DNA of 64,000 bases from Persicitalea sp963803495 (GTDB taxonomy: Bacteria > Bacteroidota > Bacteroidia > Cytophagales > Spirosomataceae): the NCBI GenBank assembly GCA_963803495.1, contig CAWDMP010000002.1, positions 2,418,001 to 2,482,000 of the forward strand, given 5' to 3'. Shown here piece by piece: positions 47,118-55,118 of the stretch. Under the pieces are notes generated by a model. The model was not told where the DNA came from. It did no database searches and worked only from the letters and a program-made list of their open reading frames with translations. The position numbers and the translations under genes are program-made. The first letter of the stretch is position 1; every line of letters starts with the position of its first letter.

Positions 47118-47492
47118 CTAAGCGTGTCTCGCCTCCAGGTCTTCGCCCGTCTCTCCGAAGATAGACACGCCGTATTTGCCTACATCTTCCAGAAATGTCT
47201 TTCGGGAAACACAAGCAAATTCAGCCGCCTGACCTGAGGACAGGATTTCTCTGTCGAACATGTACGCGGATAGTACCATTTTTGCTTCGTACAGCTCCAC
47301 TTCGTCGGGAAGTTCCGTGTTGAGTACTTTCATGTTTGAAAATTTATTCGTGAAGGGTGTTCCTGCTGGGGTTTGCTTGATCGCCTTCACTAAAAGATCC
47401 ATTTGGAGTTCATATTCGAATCGGTCACGTTCGGGCGTACCGATTTTGCCGATTAGCTCGTCCTGGACTTGGTCTAAGCTGTGCGTTTTCAT
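47118..47492 (-). CDS. Probable chimeric antitoxin: HigA-like head, UPF0175 tail
   Basis: A 124-residue protein. Residues 1-36 (SLDQVQDELIGKIGTPERDR, FEYELQMDLLVKAIKQT) look like the start of HigA-type antitoxins, but the helix-turn-helix that should follow is absent. From MKVLNTELPDEVELYEAKM to the end it is a UPF0175 domain (SSGQAAEFACVSRKTFLEDVGKYGVSIF). Met 54 could be the original start of the UPF0175 gene. No partner toxin lies next to it. The fusion is inferred from remembered family starts. Confidence 0.65.
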   Translation of the reverse strand: MKTHSLDQVQDELIGKIGTPERDRFEYELQMDLLVKAIKQTPAGTPFTNKFSNMKVLNTELPDEVELYEAKMVLSAYMFDREILSSGQAAEFACVSRKTFLEDVGKYGVSIFGETGEDLEARHA

Positions 47493-47574
47493 GACTTCCT
47501 ATGATTTCTTTATCTCCTCAAAATATCTGGTTAAAAGCTGAATCGCTCTTTGACTGCACCGAACTGATACGCTA

Positions 47575-47799
47575 TCAAGCATAAATCAACTTGCCTTTTG
47601 ATTGCGGAATCGCCCGACCTTCTGACTCGGCCGTTTCAATCCACTCGCTAATGATAATCTCTGCATTCGATACGGCTTCCAGGTAGCTTTCCCCGTCGGC
47701 CATGCACCCGGCTAGTTCCGGCACTTCGGCGATAAAGGCTTCGTCTGCTTCGCTCCAATAGAGGATGATTTCGTACTTGTGGTTATGCTTCATCTTCAT
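47575..47799 (-). CDS. HicB-like antitoxin
   Basis: A 74-residue protein with the HicB partial RNase-H fold: YEIILYWSEADEAFIAEVPE, LAGCMADGESYLEAVSNAE and IISEWIETAESEGRAIP. It lacks a C-terminal DNA-binding domain. Immediately upstream is a DUF2442 gene, with no bases between stop and start. DUF2442/HicB pairs occur as small presumed toxin-antitoxin units. Confidence 0.88.
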   Translation of the reverse strand: MKMKHNHKYEIILYWSEADEAFIAEVPELAGCMADGESYLEAVSNAEIIISEWIETAESEGRAIPQSKGKLIYA

Positions 47800-48042
47800 T
47801 CAGATTTCACCTTCGTGCAAATTCCAGATAGGAAAACACATCTCGTAGTCATTCCAGACAATATCTCCGTATTCAATTATGAACGACTGGAATAACCCTT
47901 CGTTCAGGCACTTACGGGTCATGGGATTTTTAGCGTTTTTGAGAAAATTGCCAAAATCTATATTCTTCTCCGTTCCGTCAGAAAATTTAAAACTGATGCA
48001 ATATTCGCTTTTATACTCTGCCCTTTCGATTGAAATTACCAT
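47800..48042 (-). CDS. DUF2442 domain protein
   Basis: An 80-residue protein: YCISFKFSDGTEKNIDFGNF, then FQSFIIEYGDIVWNDYEMCFPIWNL. The LKFSDG, IDF and W.D..M.FP.W.L pattern is DUF2442. ATG 48042 starts the domain; an upstream extension to 48111 would overlap hicA. Its stop abuts the HicB-like gene. Confidence 0.85.
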   Translation of the reverse strand: MVISIERAEYKSEYCISFKFSDGTEKNIDFGNFLKNAKNPMTRKCLNEGLFQSFIIEYGDIVWNDYEMCFPIWNLHEGEI

Positions 48043-48091
48043 GATCTTCAACAAGGTCGACCTTTCGCCGACCCGCTTATTTTTCAAAAGG

Positions 48092-48316
48092 TTACGCGCC
48101 CAGGAAGTCATCTACAGAAATATCAGCTTGTTTAAGAATTGCCCTTAGCGTTCCTTCTGGCATGTCTCCGGCGTGGTTCGGGATCGTAGTGTACAAGTTT
48201 TTGGATTCGCTATACCATAGCTCGTGACTACCAGCCGCCTGACGATGGAAGTTGAATCCCAGCTTTTTTTGCTTTTTAACTATCTGCCGATATGTAAAGC
48301 CGCCCGTCCTGCCCAT
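48092..48316 (-). CDS. hicA: HicA-type mRNA interferase toxin
   Basis: A 74-residue double-stranded-RNA-binding-fold toxin. It shows TYRQIVKKQKKLGFNFHRQA, the catalytic histidine in GSHELWYSE, TTIPNHAGDMPEGTLRAILKQA, all typical of HicA. It directly follows its hicB gene, with no gap. Freed HicA cleaves mRNA. Confidence 0.92.
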   Translation of the reverse strand: MGRTGGFTYRQIVKKQKKLGFNFHRQAAGSHELWYSESKNLYTTIPNHAGDMPEGTLRAILKQADISVDDFLGA

Positions 48317-48541
48317 TTACACAGTGATAAGTAACGGATAATCAAACTTGTCATTCAGCTTCTCAATCGAAGCGAAGCCGCCGCTTTGTGATTCCAGCAA
48401 TTTTTTAGCCACATCGCGGGCTATTTCAAGCGTCTCGGTTATAGTGCGACCCTGAGCCACAAGCCCCTGAACCTGCTCCGAAGTGGCCAGGTACATACCT
48501 TCCGGCAGTTTTTCTATCTGAATGTTGATGGTACCTTCCAT
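48317..48541 (-). CDS. hicB: HicB antitoxin of the hicBA pair
   Basis: A 74-residue protein: INIQIEKLPEGMYLATSEQV, GLVAQGRTITETLEIARDV. This is the short HicB form. ATG 48541 fits the domain start; 20 extra codons upstream are open but unlike the family. Gene order is hicB then hicA, the reverse of the most common order. Confidence 0.88.
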   Translation of the reverse strand: MEGTINIQIEKLPEGMYLATSEQVQGLVAQGRTITETLEIARDVAKKLLESQSGGFASIEKLNDKFDYPLLITV

Positions 48542-48606
48542 GAATTTGTTGATGTTTTGAATATGTTCTTGAATTAATGGATTTCTCCTTCTATTGCACA
48601 CCTCTT

Positions 48607-48855
48607 CTATTTTCGATGTTTCAATGGCAATCCTCCGCCTTGTTTGCCGTAAGATGTACGGTTATGCTCGCTGAGCCACTGCTCCGCTACTTGCGGCGTC
48701 CAGTTTTCTTCTTCGGCTAGTTGATCTACGGCATCGTCCAGTTGCTGGGCGAAGTAATCAGCCAGTAGCTGACGGATTTCCAGCACTTGTTTTTCGCTCA
48801 CGGGCCGCGCGAAGGTTTTGACCAGTTCGACTTGTAAGGGGGTTAGCGTGCTCAT
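48607..48855 (-). CDS. Small acidic protein, antitoxin-like
   Basis: An 82-residue helical protein (TPLQVELVKTFARPVSEKQV, LEIRQLLADYFAQQLDDAVD) with a tail rich in glycine and lysine. Similar short proteins beside toxin genes are common in Cytophagales and are presumed antitoxins. No toxin is next to this one. Family not named with certainty. Confidence 0.6.
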   Translation of the reverse strand: MSTLTPLQVELVKTFARPVSEKQVLEIRQLLADYFAQQLDDAVDQLAEEENWTPQVAEQWLSEHNRTSYGKQGGGLPLKHRK

Positions 48856-48883
48856 AATCTTAACTGATCAAGTACTTAGTCTG

Positions 48884-49120
48884 TCACAGCTTGCGGAGGT
48901 TTCTCAGGTCAGTATCGACATCCTCAATGGTCAGGTGAAGATAAATGTTACGCTTTGCAAGTTCCTTTTGAAAGTCGATAAGACCCAAGCCCGCAACCTT
49001 GCGTGCTTTTCCTATGCTCAGACGCTGCTTTTCGTATAGGTATGCCGCCAATTCAATTTTCAGCTCAGCGGTTGAGATTTTAGTCTGAGCCAATACCTCG
49101 TCGGGAATGGAGATCGTCAT
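48884..49120 (-). CDS. UPF0175 family protein, orphan antitoxin
   Basis: A 78-residue protein: MTISIPDEVLAQTKISTAEL, KIELAAYLYEKQRLSIGKAR and LGLIDFQKELAKRNIYLHLT. UPF0175 proteins are helix-turn-helix-like antitoxins normally followed by a DUF3368 PIN toxin. Here that partner is missing, and a separate UPF0175 domain occurs in the chimeric gene at 47.1 kb. Confidence 0.85.
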   Translation of the reverse strand: MTISIPDEVLAQTKISTAELKIELAAYLYEKQRLSIGKARKVAGLGLIDFQKELAKRNIYLHLTIEDVDTDLRNLRKL

Positions 49121-49194
49121 AGGTTCTGATTTTTTTAACCCAAAGCTAACGATTTTCTAAGTCAAGAACCACGTTTTTACGGGCGTAGTGGCTG

Positions 49195-49745
49195 ATTGCC
49201 TGGCGTTGACGTAAACTTGGCAGCGGGGCCTTTGCAAAAGGCCTTTTTATCTTTGGTACGCGGTCATCCTTCGGAAGACCCCGCACAACGACTGTCAGCG
49301 GAACACTACGCCGAACGGGAGATACGCGGTCCTCCTTCGGAAGACCCCGCACAACGGCTATCGGCGGAACACTACGCCGAACTGATGACCACGCACAACA
49401 GCTATCGGCAGAACACTACGACGAACTGGGCTTCCAATCGCTGGCCTTTTTTAAGTATGATGGTCATGGTTGACGATTCTTATGAATGATGAAGGTAGGT
49501 AAAAAAGCCGAGCGGTCGCCGGAATTTGAGAGTACAATGGAGCGAGATGTGCTATCAAGGACTGGCTGGCTTTCTGGCGTTGGTATAAACTTGGCAGCGG
49601 GACCATTGAAAACGGCCTATCATCTTTGGTACGCGGTCATCCTTCGAAAGACCTCGCACAACGGCTGTCGGCGGAATACTACGACAAACTAAGTCTCACA
49701 CGACGGCGGTATACCGAGACGGACGGGGGGCAAAGAGCCGTTTTG
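49195..49745. repeat. Decayed region with 66-bp tandem repeat and a dispersed copy
   Basis: Holds no intact gene. From 49257 a 66-bp unit (starting TACGCGGTC, containing CTTCGGAAGACCCCGCACAA) occurs twice (49257 and 49323) and partly a third time (49389). On the plus strand one frame reads the 22-residue repeat RGHPSEDPAQRLSAEHYAE. A related copy at about 49573-49690 reads WYKLGSGTIENGL, SSLVRGHPSKDLAQRLSAEY in one frame and runs to a stop near 49757. Both copies share the upstream AAACTTGGCAGCGGG. It looks like a duplicated, eroded 3' end of one gene of unknown family. Confidence 0.6.
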
Positions 49746-49776
49746 TTGATGCTATGACGAACAGAGGGGCCTAATT

Positions 49777-50760
49777 TCACCTTTTAATTTCTAATTGAGA
49801 CCTGTCTATTTCGTTTCCTACTTTGAACGAAGTAAGCGCGTATTCGAATAAATCTAAATCCTCTTTTCTCACATTGACGTACGACACCCCAAAGCCTTTA
49901 TGGTAAAAGTACTTCCAATACAGTCCCGAATCACTTACACCGAAATATATCTTTTTCCCATTTTGATAAGAACTGTCCACTTTGGAGCAACCAACACAAA
50001 GTAAACTTCTCTTTTTGTCATTCCAGTCACTAGAAATATACAAGACTGGTTCGTATTTCTCTTTTTTCATCGGATCGGCTAAGAAACGGTGGGCGAAATT
50101 ATCGGCACCCCACTCTGCTGATAAAAATGATACGATGTTGGGCACTTCCACAATGAAGTCTTCTTCATATGATATGCCTATTTTGTCAAAATTTATCATC
50201 GAGTAAGTCCCTATATCACGAAAGTATTCGGGTAGATCATCAATTGCCCGTTTATGAAGTAACCTATGTGTTAACCCAACTTGGATTGTGTCAAAGATAC
50301 TTTTGCTCAATAAGTTCTCCGTAGTGCCCTTCTTTATTTTTTCGTTACACAGATAAAAGGTTTCACCTATGTTTACTATTTCTAAATTCAGAAAAGTTCT
50401 GTTCCAAATATCCAAAGAGTCTCCTGTACGATAAATGTACTTAAAGTGAAAATCAAGACAAATTTCTCCCAACGAATCAGTGGACATTGGAAAATAGAAC
50501 TCTCTACCTTTACTTTCAAACTGTAATCCTATTCCAACTATCGGAACACTGGATTTTCCAAGACTAATTGGAATTTTTCTATCGCCACTTCTGATCACAA
50601 AAATTTTGATTCCTTCGAGAGTCTTATCTTCTCCTGAGAAATTAGTGTGTTCAACCTGTATAAAGGGTAAACAACTATTTTGTGCCGCTGTAATATGGGT
50701 GAGGGCAAAGAGGTAAAAAAATAGGGGAATTGTAGATGATTTATAAAAGCTAATTTTCAT
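49777..50760 (-). CDS. AT-rich secreted hypothetical protein
   Basis: A 327-residue protein with a signal peptide (MKISFYKSSTIPLFFYLFAL to ITAAQ). Low GC compared with neighbours. Contains four cysteines, one pair in LLCVGCSKVD. No family recognised. The ISL3 element has inserted 8 bp before the ATG, so any original promoter is now 1.25 kb away on the far side of the IS. Confidence 0.6.
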   Translation of the reverse strand: MKISFYKSSTIPLFFYLFALTHITAAQNSCLPFIQVEHTNFSGEDKTLEGIKIFVIRSGDRKIPISLGKSSVPIVGIGLQFESKGREFYFPMSTDSLGEICLDFHFKYIYRTGDSLDIWNRTFLNLEIVNIGETFYLCNEKIKKGTTENLLSKSIFDTIQVGLTHRLLHKRAIDDLPEYFRDIGTYSMINFDKIGISYEEDFIVEVPNIVSFLSAEWGADNFAHRFLADPMKKEKYEPVLYISSDWNDKKRSLLCVGCSKVDSSYQNGKKIYFGVSDSGLYWKYFYHKGFGVSYVNVRKEDLDLFEYALTSFKVGNEIDRSQLEIKR

Positions 50761-50776
50761 ACTTCTCAATAATTTT

Positions 50777-52020
50777 GGTTCTTTGACAATTTTTGTGGTC
50801 AGATGGCCTGAGCCAGTACACGGAGCCTGAGATGCTCGAATTTAGGCAGTCCGTAGCTGATCCGCTTGACGTATCTGATGACGTTGTTAAGCCCCTCGGT
50901 GGCCGCGTTGGTTAGCCGCTGGTGGGCGAAGTTGGCGATCGGTCTTAGCCAATTTTTGAGCGTGTGAATGAAGTCGATCAGGCCGCGCTGCCTGATGGTT
51001 CTGGCCTTGGCAATCCACTTGTGCAGGGCCTGTTCCAACTCGTCGGGGTTGGTGGCCGACTCGAAGCGCATATGGAAATCATTGCGCAAGGCGACCAGGT
51101 CGGCAAGCATCGGGCTGTGGGCGAAGGCCGCGTGCAGGCGGGCCTGTTGGACGGCCGTGGGCTGGGCCTTGAAGAGGTCCCACCTGATGTCTTTGAAAGC
51201 CTCGACCTGCGGCTGCTCGCGGCGCAGCTTCCGGCGGAAGGTATCAAGAGCCTGGTTGAGGGCCTTGACCACGTGAAAGCGGTCAACGACGTGGACGGCC
51301 TGGGGGAAGAAGCGCTGGCTGACGGTGTGGTAAGCCGACCACATATCGTAGCTAACCGACTCGATCTGGGCGCAGAACTTGGGGCCAAGCTTCTGGAAGT
51401 GAGCGATCAGCGTGTCCTTCAAACGGTTGGGCAGCGCGTCCAGGGCGATGTTGCGATCCAGGTCTGTCAGCACGCAGCAGTAGCTGCCCTTGCCCTTGCG
51501 GTGGGCTATCTCGTCGATGCCTAGCCGCCGCACGTCGGCGTAGCGGTCAGGCAGGTTTAGCCGAGCCTCCACATGGCCGTAGTAGATGCGCTCGACAGTC
51601 TTGGCATTGACGTCGAGCAGCGCGCCGACCTCGGTGAAGGGCTGGCGGGCGCAGCACTCGAATATCCATTTGGCCTGGCGGTGGGTGTGGCTCTTGCCCG
51701 GCTCGGCGAAGCCCAACTCCTCGCTGAAGAAGCGATCGCAGCCGGGGCAGAAGTACTGCCGAAGGCGCATCTCCAGCCAGACTTGGCGGCCCGATATGTC
51801 CAGGTCGCGCACCTGGCGGCTGGTGTATTGGTTGACTTGGTTCGTGGGCCGAAGGCAGTGCGGGCATGGCTGCTTCGCGGTAGTCGTGTGGCAGTGCAGC
51901 GTGATGCGCTTAGCCGAAGACTCGACGCGATCGACGGCCAAATCAGGCAGCGACAGTAGCCGCTCGTAGAAATCTGTTTCTTGCATATTTGAAATTAACC
52001 ACAAAAATTGTCAAAGAACC
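50777..52020. mobile_element. ISL3-family insertion sequence, complete
   Basis: A 1244-bp element with perfect 23-bp terminal inverted repeats (50777-50799 and 51998-52020, starting GGTTCTTTGACAATTTTTG). An 8-bp direct repeat ATAATTTT flanks it (50769-50776 and 52021-52028), as expected for ISL3 insertions. It contains one intact transposase on the minus strand, whose stop codon overlaps the left repeat. Confidence 0.95.
50799..51986 (-). CDS. ISL3-family transposase
   Basis: A 395-residue transposase: N-terminal zinc finger (CPHCLRPTNQ and YFCPGCDRFF), helix-turn-helix segment (FTEVGALLDVNAKTVERIYY), then the DDE core with GIDEIAHRKGKG, ESVSYDMWSAY, VVDRFHVVKALN and the C-terminal NAATEGLNNVIRYVKRISYG. 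Complete and undisturbed. ATG 51986 is taken because it begins the family sequence. Confidence 0.95.
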   Translation of the reverse strand: MQETDFYERLLSLPDLAVDRVESSAKRITLHCHTTTAKQPCPHCLRPTNQVNQYTSRQVRDLDISGRQVWLEMRLRQYFCPGCDRFFSEELGFAEPGKSHTHRQAKWIFECCARQPFTEVGALLDVNAKTVERIYYGHVEARLNLPDRYADVRRLGIDEIAHRKGKGSYCCVLTDLDRNIALDALPNRLKDTLIAHFQKLGPKFCAQIESVSYDMWSAYHTVSQRFFPQAVHVVDRFHVVKALNQALDTFRRKLRREQPQVEAFKDIRWDLFKAQPTAVQQARLHAAFAHSPMLADLVALRNDFHMRFESATNPDELEQALHKWIAKARTIRQRGLIDFIHTLKNWLRPIANFAHQRLTNAATEGLNNVIRYVKRISYGLPKFEHLRLRVLAQAI

Positions 52021-52141
52021 ATAATTTTTGAGCATCTTACTGATCTAAACAATTTGCAATTGATACTGCGTTGCTTCGCTTTGAAAATACAATCTGCGTC
52101 GGTCATTTTTAGTTTATACGCCATCTGGTTCATTCGAGAAG

Positions 52142-52266
52142 CCGCTAACCCTGATCTGCGATCGGGGTTGCATCACCTCGCATTTGCAACGCGATCCGTG
52201 TCTCCCGCTAACCCTGATTTGTAATCGGGGTTGCATCACCTCGCGTTTGCAACGCGATCCGGGAAC
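52142..52266. repeat. Two-copy 63-bp direct repeat with REP-like hairpins
   Basis: A unit beginning CCGCTAACCCTGAT is repeated at 52142 and 52205. Each copy contains an imperfect palindrome around AACCCTGAT/ATCGGGGTT and a second around CGCGTTTGCAACGCG. The latter core is shared with the hairpins at 56.9 kb. The remaining 290 bp between the ISL3 end and the Uma2 gene holds nothing else recognisable. Confidence 0.75.
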
Positions 52267-52309
52267 AGCTTAGGTTTGAGAAGTCCATAGACAAATAATC
52301 TAAGCCTTC

Positions 52310-52885
52310 CTAAAACTCCACCTCCACACCCAACCCCGGTAACACCTCCTCCCCAGACAGCGCCACCGCTTCGCCTTTCACAACCTCAACACTCCCATCG
52401 GCCCGGTAGATGTAAACTGCTTTTCCCTTACGGTCAATGAGCCAGCCCAGGCGGCAGCCGTTGGCGCGGTACTCCTCCATTTTGGCTTTCAAATCGTTCA
52501 GTTGGTCGCTTTCGGAGCGGATTTCTACGGCAAAATCCGGGTAGGTGTGGGTGAAAACCTTGCGGTCGGCTTCCGGGATGCCTTCCCAGCGTTCCTTGGC
52601 GATCCAGGATACATCGGGTGAGCGCACGGCCCCATTGGGCAGCGTGTAGCCAGATGAAGAATTGAAGACATAGCCCAGTTGAGTTTCTCGATTCCAAAGT
52701 ACCACCTCGAACAAAAACTCAGCATTGAAATTCCCGGTACTCATTCCCGTAGGCGACATAATCGTAATGTTTCCGTATTGGTCGCGCTCCATGCGCAAGT
52801 CCCGGTTAGCCTGGCAGAGGTCGAAGAACATTTCTTCCGTCAGGCCGTCCACCGTTTGTATCAAGAATCCGTTTTCAAGTACCAT
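52310..52885 (-). CDS. Uma2 family (DUF820) restriction-endonuclease-like protein
   Basis: A 191-residue protein of the PD-(D/E)xK-like Uma2 family: MSPTGMSTGNFNAEFLFEV, RSPDVSWIAKERW, PDFAVEIRSESDQLNDLKAKM, EYRANGCRLGWLIDRK. The D and E-x-R residues of the presumed active site are present. Cellular role is unknown; multiple copies occur in Cyanobacteria and Cytophagales. Confidence 0.9.
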   Translation of the reverse strand: MVLENGFLIQTVDGLTEEMFFDLCQANRDLRMERDQYGNITIMSPTGMSTGNFNAEFLFEVVLWNRETQLGYVFNSSSGYTLPNGAVRSPDVSWIAKERWEGIPEADRKVFTHTYPDFAVEIRSESDQLNDLKAKMEEYRANGCRLGWLIDRKGKAVYIYRADGSVEVVKGEAVALSGEEVLPGLGVEVEF

Positions 52886-52952
52886 TGCGATTTATGTTTG
52901 CTAATGCTAGGGTATTTTCCAAACACCACGGACCAGGCGGGATAGTCCGGCT

Positions 52953-53288
52953 TTATTCGTCCGAAAAGTTTTCCGAAAGCAGCCGCTCCAAGTCTTTCCT
53001 TGAAATATCTGCCTGTTCTGACTTATCGTAAATCGACACTAAGTAAACAGTTTCACTCACGATTTTAACCAGCGTAATCACCCTGGCTCCACCGCGCTTG
53101 CCTTTTCCCTTGGAGCGGATGGCCAGGCGTATCTTGTAAAAGCCATTGCCGATGGATACCCCTGTTTCGGGATTTGTTTCCAATTCATCAATCAGGTTGC
53201 CAATCTCCTTTTTGAGGGAAGGAAATTTCTTTTTTAGTCTTTTTGCCTCCCGGTCAAAATGAGCGATCGTATCGACTTGATAACTCAC
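52953..53288 (-). CDS. RelE/ParE-type toxin
   Basis: A 111-residue protein: IAHFDREAKRLKKKFPSLKK, EIGNLIDELETNPETGVSI, FYKIRLAIRSKGKGKRGGAR and VYLVSIYDKSEQADIS. This is the RelE-fold pattern with basic central strands. Its start overlaps the stop of the upstream antitoxin gene by 4 bp. Confidence 0.87.
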   Translation of the reverse strand: MSYQVDTIAHFDREAKRLKKKFPSLKKEIGNLIDELETNPETGVSIGNGFYKIRLAIRSKGKGKRGGARVITLVKIVSETVYLVSIYDKSEQADISRKDLERLLSENFSDE

Positions 53289-53524
53289 AACTCTTTCAGC
53301 AACTCACGGGCGGGGCGGCTCTTCATTTTTCCTCGCTCCACAAGCCTCATCTGCCGCACACCTTCCTTGATGTTCGCGATTACCTGCTCGTCGGTGTCTT
53401 CTTCCTGCACAGTGTCTTCGTCAAGTTCAGTTTTCTGAATTTTAGCCGGAAACGAAAATCGCCGGACGAGTCCCTCGATAAAGTGTACCTCTTGGTCGGG
53501 TACTTCTAAGGTGATGATAGCCAT
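53285..53524 (-). CDS. Antitoxin of the RelE-type pair
   Basis: A 79-residue acidic protein: MAIITLEVPDQEVHFIEGLV and, near the end, VIANIKEGVRQMRLVERGKM. The tail (SRPARELLKEL) is typical of small antitoxins upstream of RelE toxins in Bacteroidota. ATG 53524 fits; the longer open frame to 53569 adds an unrelated hydrophobic stretch. Confidence 0.82.
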   Translation of the reverse strand: MAIITLEVPDQEVHFIEGLVRRFSFPAKIQKTELDEDTVQEEDTDEQVIANIKEGVRQMRLVERGKMKSRPARELLKEL

Positions 53525-53609
53525 GGGTTTTGTTTTTATGTGAAGAAGAATGAGCCAAAAATAAAACAACGTTCAAGTTCACTCTATCATTCACTCATTC
53601 AAAACTACT

Positions 53610-54929
53610 TCAAACCGCGTCCGACAAACTCGAAAACGTAAAGTCCCGAATTTTCAACGGCGGTATCAGATTCCCGCCGATGCGTTGCGGGACGCCCATG
53701 GCTTCGAGGTTGTTGAGCATGATGACCGGGCTTTCGTTGAAGCGGAAGTTTTTGACGGGGTACTTGATGACGCCGTTTTCGATGTAGAACGTCCCGTCAC
53801 GGGTGAGGCCGGTGTAGAGCAGCGTTTGCGGGTCCACGGTGCGGATGTACCAGAATCGCGTGACCAGAATGCCCTTTTCGGTGTTTTTGATCATCTCGGC
53901 CAGCGACTGGGTGCCGCCCGCCATGATGAAACCCGAGGGTGCCGGGATGTCGGCCACGCCTTTGGTCTGCGACCAGTAGCGCGAGGCGTACATGGCTTTG
54001 ACCGCGCCGTTCTCGATCCACGACATTTTGGTTTGGGGGCGTCCGTCGCCGCCGCTGTAGGGCGAGCCGGGGATTTCGAGGTTCATCGGGTCGGAGTAGA
54101 TGTTGACGCGCTCGTCGAAGAGTTTTTCGCCCAGGCGCGTTTCACCGCCTTTCTTGCTCAGGAAGCTGCGGCCTTCGTCGGCGGAGCGGGCGTCGAAATT
54201 ACGCATCATGTTGCTGAGCAGGTCCACGGCGGCGGCGGGTTCCAGAATCACGGTGTACTTGCCGGGTTCCAGCGCGCGGGCGTTGACCGAGGCCAGTGCC
54301 TTTTGCATCGCGATTTCGGTGGCAGCCTTGGTACTTAGTTTGGCTACGTCGTTGACATCGCGGATGGCGTAGCCCGAACCCAACCCATCGGCCGTGCGGA
54401 CGGTAATGGAAAAGTCCACCGAGGTCGAGGGATTGTAGCCAAAAAGTCCTTTGCTATTGCCGATGGCGCCGAACCCGGCGGAATCTTCGAGGTAGCCCGC
54501 CGCCACGAGGTTTTTCTTTCGGCAGGGATCGAGGCTGTCGAAAGCGGCCTGGGCGCGGTAAGCGGGGTCGATTTTAGCGGTTGCCTCGACGTAGCCTTTG
54601 GGTTCCAGATAATTTTGCGTGCCCAGCATCGGCACGTACTCCGGGTTTTCGGGCGCTAGTTTCGCAATTTCCTCCGCCCGGCGAACGGTTTTTTCCAGCG
54701 AGGCGTCGTCAAACTCGTTGATCGTCGCCGTACCGGACTGCTTGCCGAATACCGACGTGACGGCCAGCGATAAGTTTTCGGATTCGCCGCTGGTACTCAC
54801 CGAGTTGCGGGCGTAGCGAATGTTGCCCCGGCGGTTGCCGCCCAACCCCACGCTCGCTTCGTCGGCTTTGGAGTAGGAGAGGACTTTGTCAATTATGCTT
54901 TTAGCTTCGGTCTTAGATAGAGTGGCCAT
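53610..54929 (-). CDS. tldE: TldE/PmbA-like subunit of a TldD/TldE peptidase
   Basis: A 439-residue protein of the TldD/PmbA superfamily that lacks the HExxxH zinc motif, as expected for the TldE partner. Marks: RYARNSVSTSGESENL, NSKGLFGYNPSTSVDFSI, EPGKYTVILEPAAAVDLLSN and the C-terminal RDGTFYIENGVIKYPVKNFR. The TldD gene lies upstream in the same direction, 279 bp away. The heterodimer degrades unfolded peptides or matures ribosomally made peptides. Confidence 0.88.
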   Translation of the reverse strand: MATLSKTEAKSIIDKVLSYSKADEASVGLGGNRRGNIRYARNSVSTSGESENLSLAVTSVFGKQSGTATINEFDDASLEKTVRRAEEIAKLAPENPEYVPMLGTQNYLEPKGYVEATAKIDPAYRAQAAFDSLDPCRKKNLVAAGYLEDSAGFGAIGNSKGLFGYNPSTSVDFSITVRTADGLGSGYAIRDVNDVAKLSTKAATEIAMQKALASVNARALEPGKYTVILEPAAAVDLLSNMMRNFDARSADEGRSFLSKKGGETRLGEKLFDERVNIYSDPMNLEIPGSPYSGGDGRPQTKMSWIENGAVKAMYASRYWSQTKGVADIPAPSGFIMAGGTQSLAEMIKNTEKGILVTRFWYIRTVDPQTLLYTGLTRDGTFYIENGVIKYPVKNFRFNESPVIMLNNLEAMGVPQRIGGNLIPPLKIRDFTFSSLSDAV

Positions 54930-54967
54930 TTTTTGTCGATGATTGGATTGAATGTTGCGGGAGGCCG

Positions 54968-55118
54968 TTTTTTACAAACGTTGCGCCTCTCCGAGGCTTT
55001 TGAATGTTCTTTTTATGTGTCGTTTTCTACAAACGTTAGGCCTCTCCGAGGCTCTCTTGAATTAGCTTACTAGCACTGCCTATTCAACGTTGACAGCTTT
55101 CAAAACGCTGTCAGCGTT
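54968..55118. repeat. Cluster of short interspersed repeats between tldD and tldE
   Basis: Two copies of a repeat around TACAAACGTT...CCTCTCCGAGGCT (54968-55004 and 55023-55061), related to the one at 14453. Then comes a hairpin AACGTTGACAGC / GCTGTCAGCGTT (55086-55118, 11 of 12 pairs). This accounts for most of the 279-bp gap; the rest is AT-rich, ending with CAACTATCCATTATCCAC, also found at about 13037. Confidence 0.7.

Noticed and set aside
52142..52266. The 63-bp repeat as a minimal CRISPR array.
   Set aside because: Whole unit is conserved with no variable spacer, only two copies, and no cas genes nearby.
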